This document shows positions 8,571 through 11,612 of a stretch of DNA of 11,612 bases, one piece after another. Within the stretch, counting starts at the first letter, position 1. The number at the start of each line of letters is the position of its first letter. The DNA lies in contig CALEZA010000143.1 of the NCBI GenBank assembly GCA_937927965.1, positions 1-11,612 of the forward strand, written 5' to 3'. The notes below the pieces were generated by a model. It ran no database searches and was not told the origin of the DNA. It saw nothing but the letters and a program-made list of their open reading frames with translations. Made by a program: the position numbers and the translations under genes. The stretch comes from an uncultured Candidatus Planktophila sp. Its GTDB lineage: Bacteria; Actinomycetota; Actinomycetes; Nanopelagicales; Nanopelagicaceae.

Positions 8571-9520
8571 GTTTCTCGCCAAAAGTAGTTGCTCTCGGCG
8601 GAGGACATGGTTTAGCGGCAACACTTACCGCATTGCGTTCGTTGACCTCTGACATCACCGCTGTCGTAACAGTTGCAGACAACGGTGGTTCCAGTGGGCG
8701 TTTGAGGGAAGAATTTCCCATCCTTCCACCAGGAGATCTGCGCATGGCCTTAGCTGCTCTCTGCAGCGATGATGAGTGGGGTCGTAACTGGGCTGAAATT
8801 ATGCAATATCGTTTTACTAGCGGTGGAGCTTTAGACGGGCATGCAGTGGGCAATTTACTTCTCGCAGCTCTCTGGGATCGCGGTGAAGATACAGTTGCGG
8901 GCTTGGATCAAGTTGCCGCTTTATTGAAGGTAATTGGAAGAGTCTTGCCAATGACTGGTGAGCCTCTAGATATCGAAGCCACATTCAATGATGGAGGAGA
9001 AATTCTCCATGCCCATGGTCAAGTTGCAGTTGCAACGACATCTGGACGACTTGAGTCATTGAGAATCATTCCCGAAGATCCTCAGGTGCGACCTGAAGTA
9101 TTGGCCGCACTGGCTGAAGCAGAGTGGATTACGATGGGTCCAGGCTCTTGGTTTTCAAGTGTGCTTCCACATCTTTTAGTTCCGCAATTGCGTGATGCGA
9201 TTGTCTCGTCTCCCGCAAAGAAAATTCTCCTTCTCAACCTCGATGCTCATGAAGCTCGCAAAGGCGAAGGTGAATATGCCGGTTATTCACCTTTAGAACA
9301 CCTTGAGATTTTGAGCCGCTATGCCCCTGAATTGCACTTCGACCTTGTAGTGGCAGATGAACACCTTTCAGGGGAGCAAGAGCTCCTTACACACCTTTCC
9401 GAGCGGGGAACAGCCTTCTATAAGGCCGATTTACGCGATGCTAAGGTGGCAATTCATCACAATCAGGAAAAATTAGCCTCAACTTTCTCTCACATAGCGC
9501 AAGAAATACTGGTTGGATAG
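8567..9520 (+). CDS. yvcK: YvcK/GlmR family (CofD-like) UDP-sugar-binding regulator
   Basis: YvcK (GlmR in Bacillus, CuvA in mycobacteria) binds UDP-GlcNAc and adjusts carbon flow into the cell envelope. The fold resembles CofD/2-phospholactate transferase, but this is the regulatory branch. The 317-residue protein shows LGGGHGL (10-16), [12 protein letters not shown] (36-47), PPGDLR (54-59), GHAVGNLL (91-98) and [16 protein letters not shown] (190-205), all in the usual order. The region where many YvcK proteins carry a TQPGET-type motif reads [16 protein letters not shown] here (225-240) and is several residues longer. The ATG at 8567 lies in an ATGA overlap with the rapZ stop, so translation is probably coupled. 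It sits between rapZ and whiA, a trio conserved across Firmicutes and Actinobacteria. A true CofD (F420 synthesis) is less likely given this context and the motifs. Confidence 0.93.
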   Translation: MSFSPKVVALGGGHGLAATLTALRSLTSDITAVVTVADNGGSSGRLREEFPILPPGDLRMALAALCSDDEWGRNWAEIMQYRFTSGGALDGHAVGNLLLAALWDRGEDTVAGLDQVAALLKVIGRVLPMTGEPLDIEATFNDGGEILHAHGQVAVATTSGRLESLRIIPEDPQVRPEVLAALAEAEWITMGPGSWFSSVLPHLLVPQLRDAIVSSPAKKILLLNLDAHEARKGEGEYAGYSPLEHLEILSRYAPELHFDLVVADEHLSGEQELLTHLSERGTAFYKADLRDAKVAIHHNQEKLASTFSHIAQEILVG

Positions 9521-9524
9521 CCCC

Positions 9525-10505
9525 ATGGCAATGACAGCTGCGGTCAAAGACGAGCTCAGCAGACTCACGATTACCAAACCGTGTTGTCGCAAAGCTGAGG
9601 TCTCATCTCTCCTGCGCTTTGCAGGGGGATTACATATTGCCGCAGGTAAGGTCGTTATTGAAGTTGAATTGGATACTTCTCAATCTGCACGCAGATTAAA
9701 GAAAGATATCGCCGATATCTATGGCCATGATAGTGATCTTGCCGTCCTTACTTCGAGCGGATTGCGAAAAGGCTCACGCTATGTGGTTCGAGTAATTGAA
9801 TCTGGAGAAGCGTTAGCTCGCCAAACAGGATTGATTGATTCTCATGGGCGCCCTATTAGAGGTCTTCCGCCTCAGGTGGTTGCTGCCAATGTGTGCGATG
9901 CAGAGGCTGCATGGCGCGGTGCATTTATCGCACATGGTTCATTGACAGAACCTGGTCGATCTTCATCCCTTGAAATTACTTGTCCTGGTCCAGAAGCTGC
10001 TCTAGCACTGGTGGGAGCTGCTCGACGATTAAATATTGCCGCTAAAGCTCGTGAAGTTCGTGGCATCGATCGAGTGGTGATTCGTGATGGAGATGCCATC
10101 GGGTCTCTTCTTACCCGACTTGGGGCTCATGAGTCAGTGCTTGCTTGGGAAGAGCGACGAATGCGTCGAGAAGTCCGTGCCACGGCAAATCGCCTTGCCA
10201 ATTTTGACGATGCCAATCTCAGAAGATCTGCCAGGGCTGCCGTTGCAGCGGCGGCAAGAGTTCAGAGAGCGATGGAGATTCTTGGAGATAGCGTGCCTGA
10301 TCACCTCAAAGAGGCTGGAGAGCTACGCATCGCCCATGGCCAGGCCAGCCTTGAAGAACTTGGCTCACTCGCTACACCGCCTATGACTAAAGATGCTATT
10401 GCAGGCCGCATTCGTCGCCTTTTGGCGATGGCAGATAAGCGTGCGGGGGAGCTTGGAATTCCAGATACTGAGGCGGGTCTCTCACCTGACCTGCTTGGCG
10501 AGTAA
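9525..10505 (+). CDS. whiA: WhiA, DNA-binding regulator of division and development
   Basis: WhiA combines a degenerate LAGLIDADG homing-endonuclease-like fold with a helix-turn-helix. It controls sporulation septation in Streptomyces together with WhiB, and cell division/chromosome segregation in Bacillus. Using the ATG at 9525 the protein has 326 residues and begins [14 protein letters not shown], the usual actinobacterial N-terminus. The [18 protein letters not shown] block (20-37) and [12 protein letters not shown] (129-140) belong to the LAGLIDADG-like part. [20 protein letters not shown] (211-230) links to the helix-turn-helix region SLEELGSL...[13 protein letters not shown] (275-300). 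A TTG at 9513 would add four residues and overlap yvcK by 8 nt; it is less likely because family N-termini begin at [10 protein letters not shown] or MTAAVKDE. With the chosen start the gap to yvcK is 4 nt. In a planktonic non-sporulating cell, a role in division is the best guess. Confidence 0.95.
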   Translation: MAMTAAVKDELSRLTITKPCCRKAEVSSLLRFAGGLHIAAGKVVIEVELDTSQSARRLKKDIADIYGHDSDLAVLTSSGLRKGSRYVVRVIESGEALARQTGLIDSHGRPIRGLPPQVVAANVCDAEAAWRGAFIAHGSLTEPGRSSSLEITCPGPEAALALVGAARRLNIAAKAREVRGIDRVVIRDGDAIGSLLTRLGAHESVLAWEERRMRREVRATANRLANFDDANLRRSARAAVAAAARVQRAMEILGDSVPDHLKEAGELRIAHGQASLEELGSLATPPMTKDAIAGRIRRLLAMADKRAGELGIPDTEAGLSPDLLGE

Positions 10506-10507
10506 CC

Positions 10508-10530
10508 TGCCAGTAGTTTCCTGACTGGTA
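10508..10530 (+). terminator. Hairpin just after whiA, possible non-canonical terminator
   Basis: TGCCAGT (10508-10514) pairs with ACTGGTA (10524-10530) to give a 7-bp stem with one G-U pair and a 9-nt loop. It starts 3 nt after the whiA stop codon. The following sequence (TCCTTCGC) is pyrimidine-rich but has no T-run, so it could be an mRNA 3'-end stabiliser or a tail-less terminator rather than a classical one. Confidence 0.4.
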
Positions 10531-10547
10531 TCCTTCGCATAAGTCCC

Positions 10548-10566
10548 AGCGTTGTGGCGCTTTTTT
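10548..10566 (+). terminator. Weak intrinsic terminator candidate between whiA and gap
   Basis: AGCG (10548-10551) can pair with CGCT (10558-10561) around a 6-nt loop, directly followed by five more T residues (six in the run 10561-10566). The stem is only four base pairs, so it would be weak by itself; together with the hairpin at 10508-10530 it could end the whiA transcript. An alternative pairing of GTGGC (10554-10558) with GCCAC (10568-10572) would place the T-run in a loop. Confidence 0.4.

Positions 10567-11612
<1,046 letters not shown>

Larger units (their letters stand above)
229..10505 (+). other. Probable single transcription unit coaE-uvrB-uvrA-uvrC-rapZ-yvcK-whiA
   Basis: Seven co-directional genes are joined by a 17-nt overlap, a 1-nt overlap, and gaps or overlaps of +2, +21, -4 and +4 nt. 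No hairpin plus T-run is evident at the internal junctions, and the longest spacer (7683-7703) is too short for a separate promoter outside coding DNA. A strong terminator lies upstream and a weaker terminator-like element downstream. Internal promoters within coding sequence cannot be excluded, especially before rapZ. Transcript boundaries are inferred, not seen. Confidence 0.65.

Noticed and set aside
9513..9524. TTG start giving a 330-residue WhiA
   Set aside because: The extra residues are not part of the usual WhiA N-terminus, and the ATG at 9525 gives a family-typical start.

Overview
The window holds a compact stretch of bacterial chromosome with every gene on the + strand. It carries housekeeping genes in a classic actinobacterial order: the end of rpsA, then coaE, uvrB, uvrA, uvrC, rapZ, yvcK, whiA and the start of gap. 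WhiA, the RapZ-YvcK-WhiA trio followed by gap, and the actinobacterial form of the ribosomal protein S1 tail all point to Actinobacteria. Base composition looks close to balanced (mid to upper 40s % GC by eye), which is low for that phylum. Intergenic spaces are tiny and many genes overlap. Together these suggest a streamlined, low-GC actinobacterium such as the freshwater planktonic acI/Nanopelagicales group. That placement is inference; no marker RNA gene is present.

Layout. Positions 1-135 are the last 44 codons of rpsA, followed by a strong intrinsic terminator (147-190). A short leader then opens a probable single transcription unit of seven genes from 229 to 10505: coaE (overlapping uvrB by 17 nt), uvrB (sharing one base with uvrA), uvrA (2 nt before uvrC), uvrC (21 nt before rapZ), rapZ (ATGA overlap with yvcK), yvcK and whiA (about 4 nt apart). 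A 119-nt gap with two small hairpins and a T-run separates this unit from gap, which runs off the right edge only a few codons before its expected end. The two intergenic stretches (93 and 119 nt) are the only non-coding DNA; no stretch over 300 nt lacks a gene.

How the genes work together. UvrA, UvrB and UvrC are the complete nucleotide-excision-repair incision machinery, encoded back to back with all key catalytic and metal-binding residues visible. CoaE makes the last step of coenzyme A synthesis. RapZ, YvcK and WhiA form a conserved regulatory trio of Gram-positive bacteria tied to nucleotide-sugar sensing, envelope metabolism and cell division. gap encodes glycolytic glyceraldehyde-3-phosphate dehydrogenase and shows the codon usage of a highly expressed gene.

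I found no mobile element, CRISPR array, tRNA, rRNA, toxin-antitoxin pair or defence system, and no sign of a previously undescribed system. The points worth a second look are modest: extreme compaction of the uvr cluster, a shortened S1 tail, a Lys-rich UvrA tail, an atypical YvcK loop, and the regulatory sequences around the two intergenic gaps.
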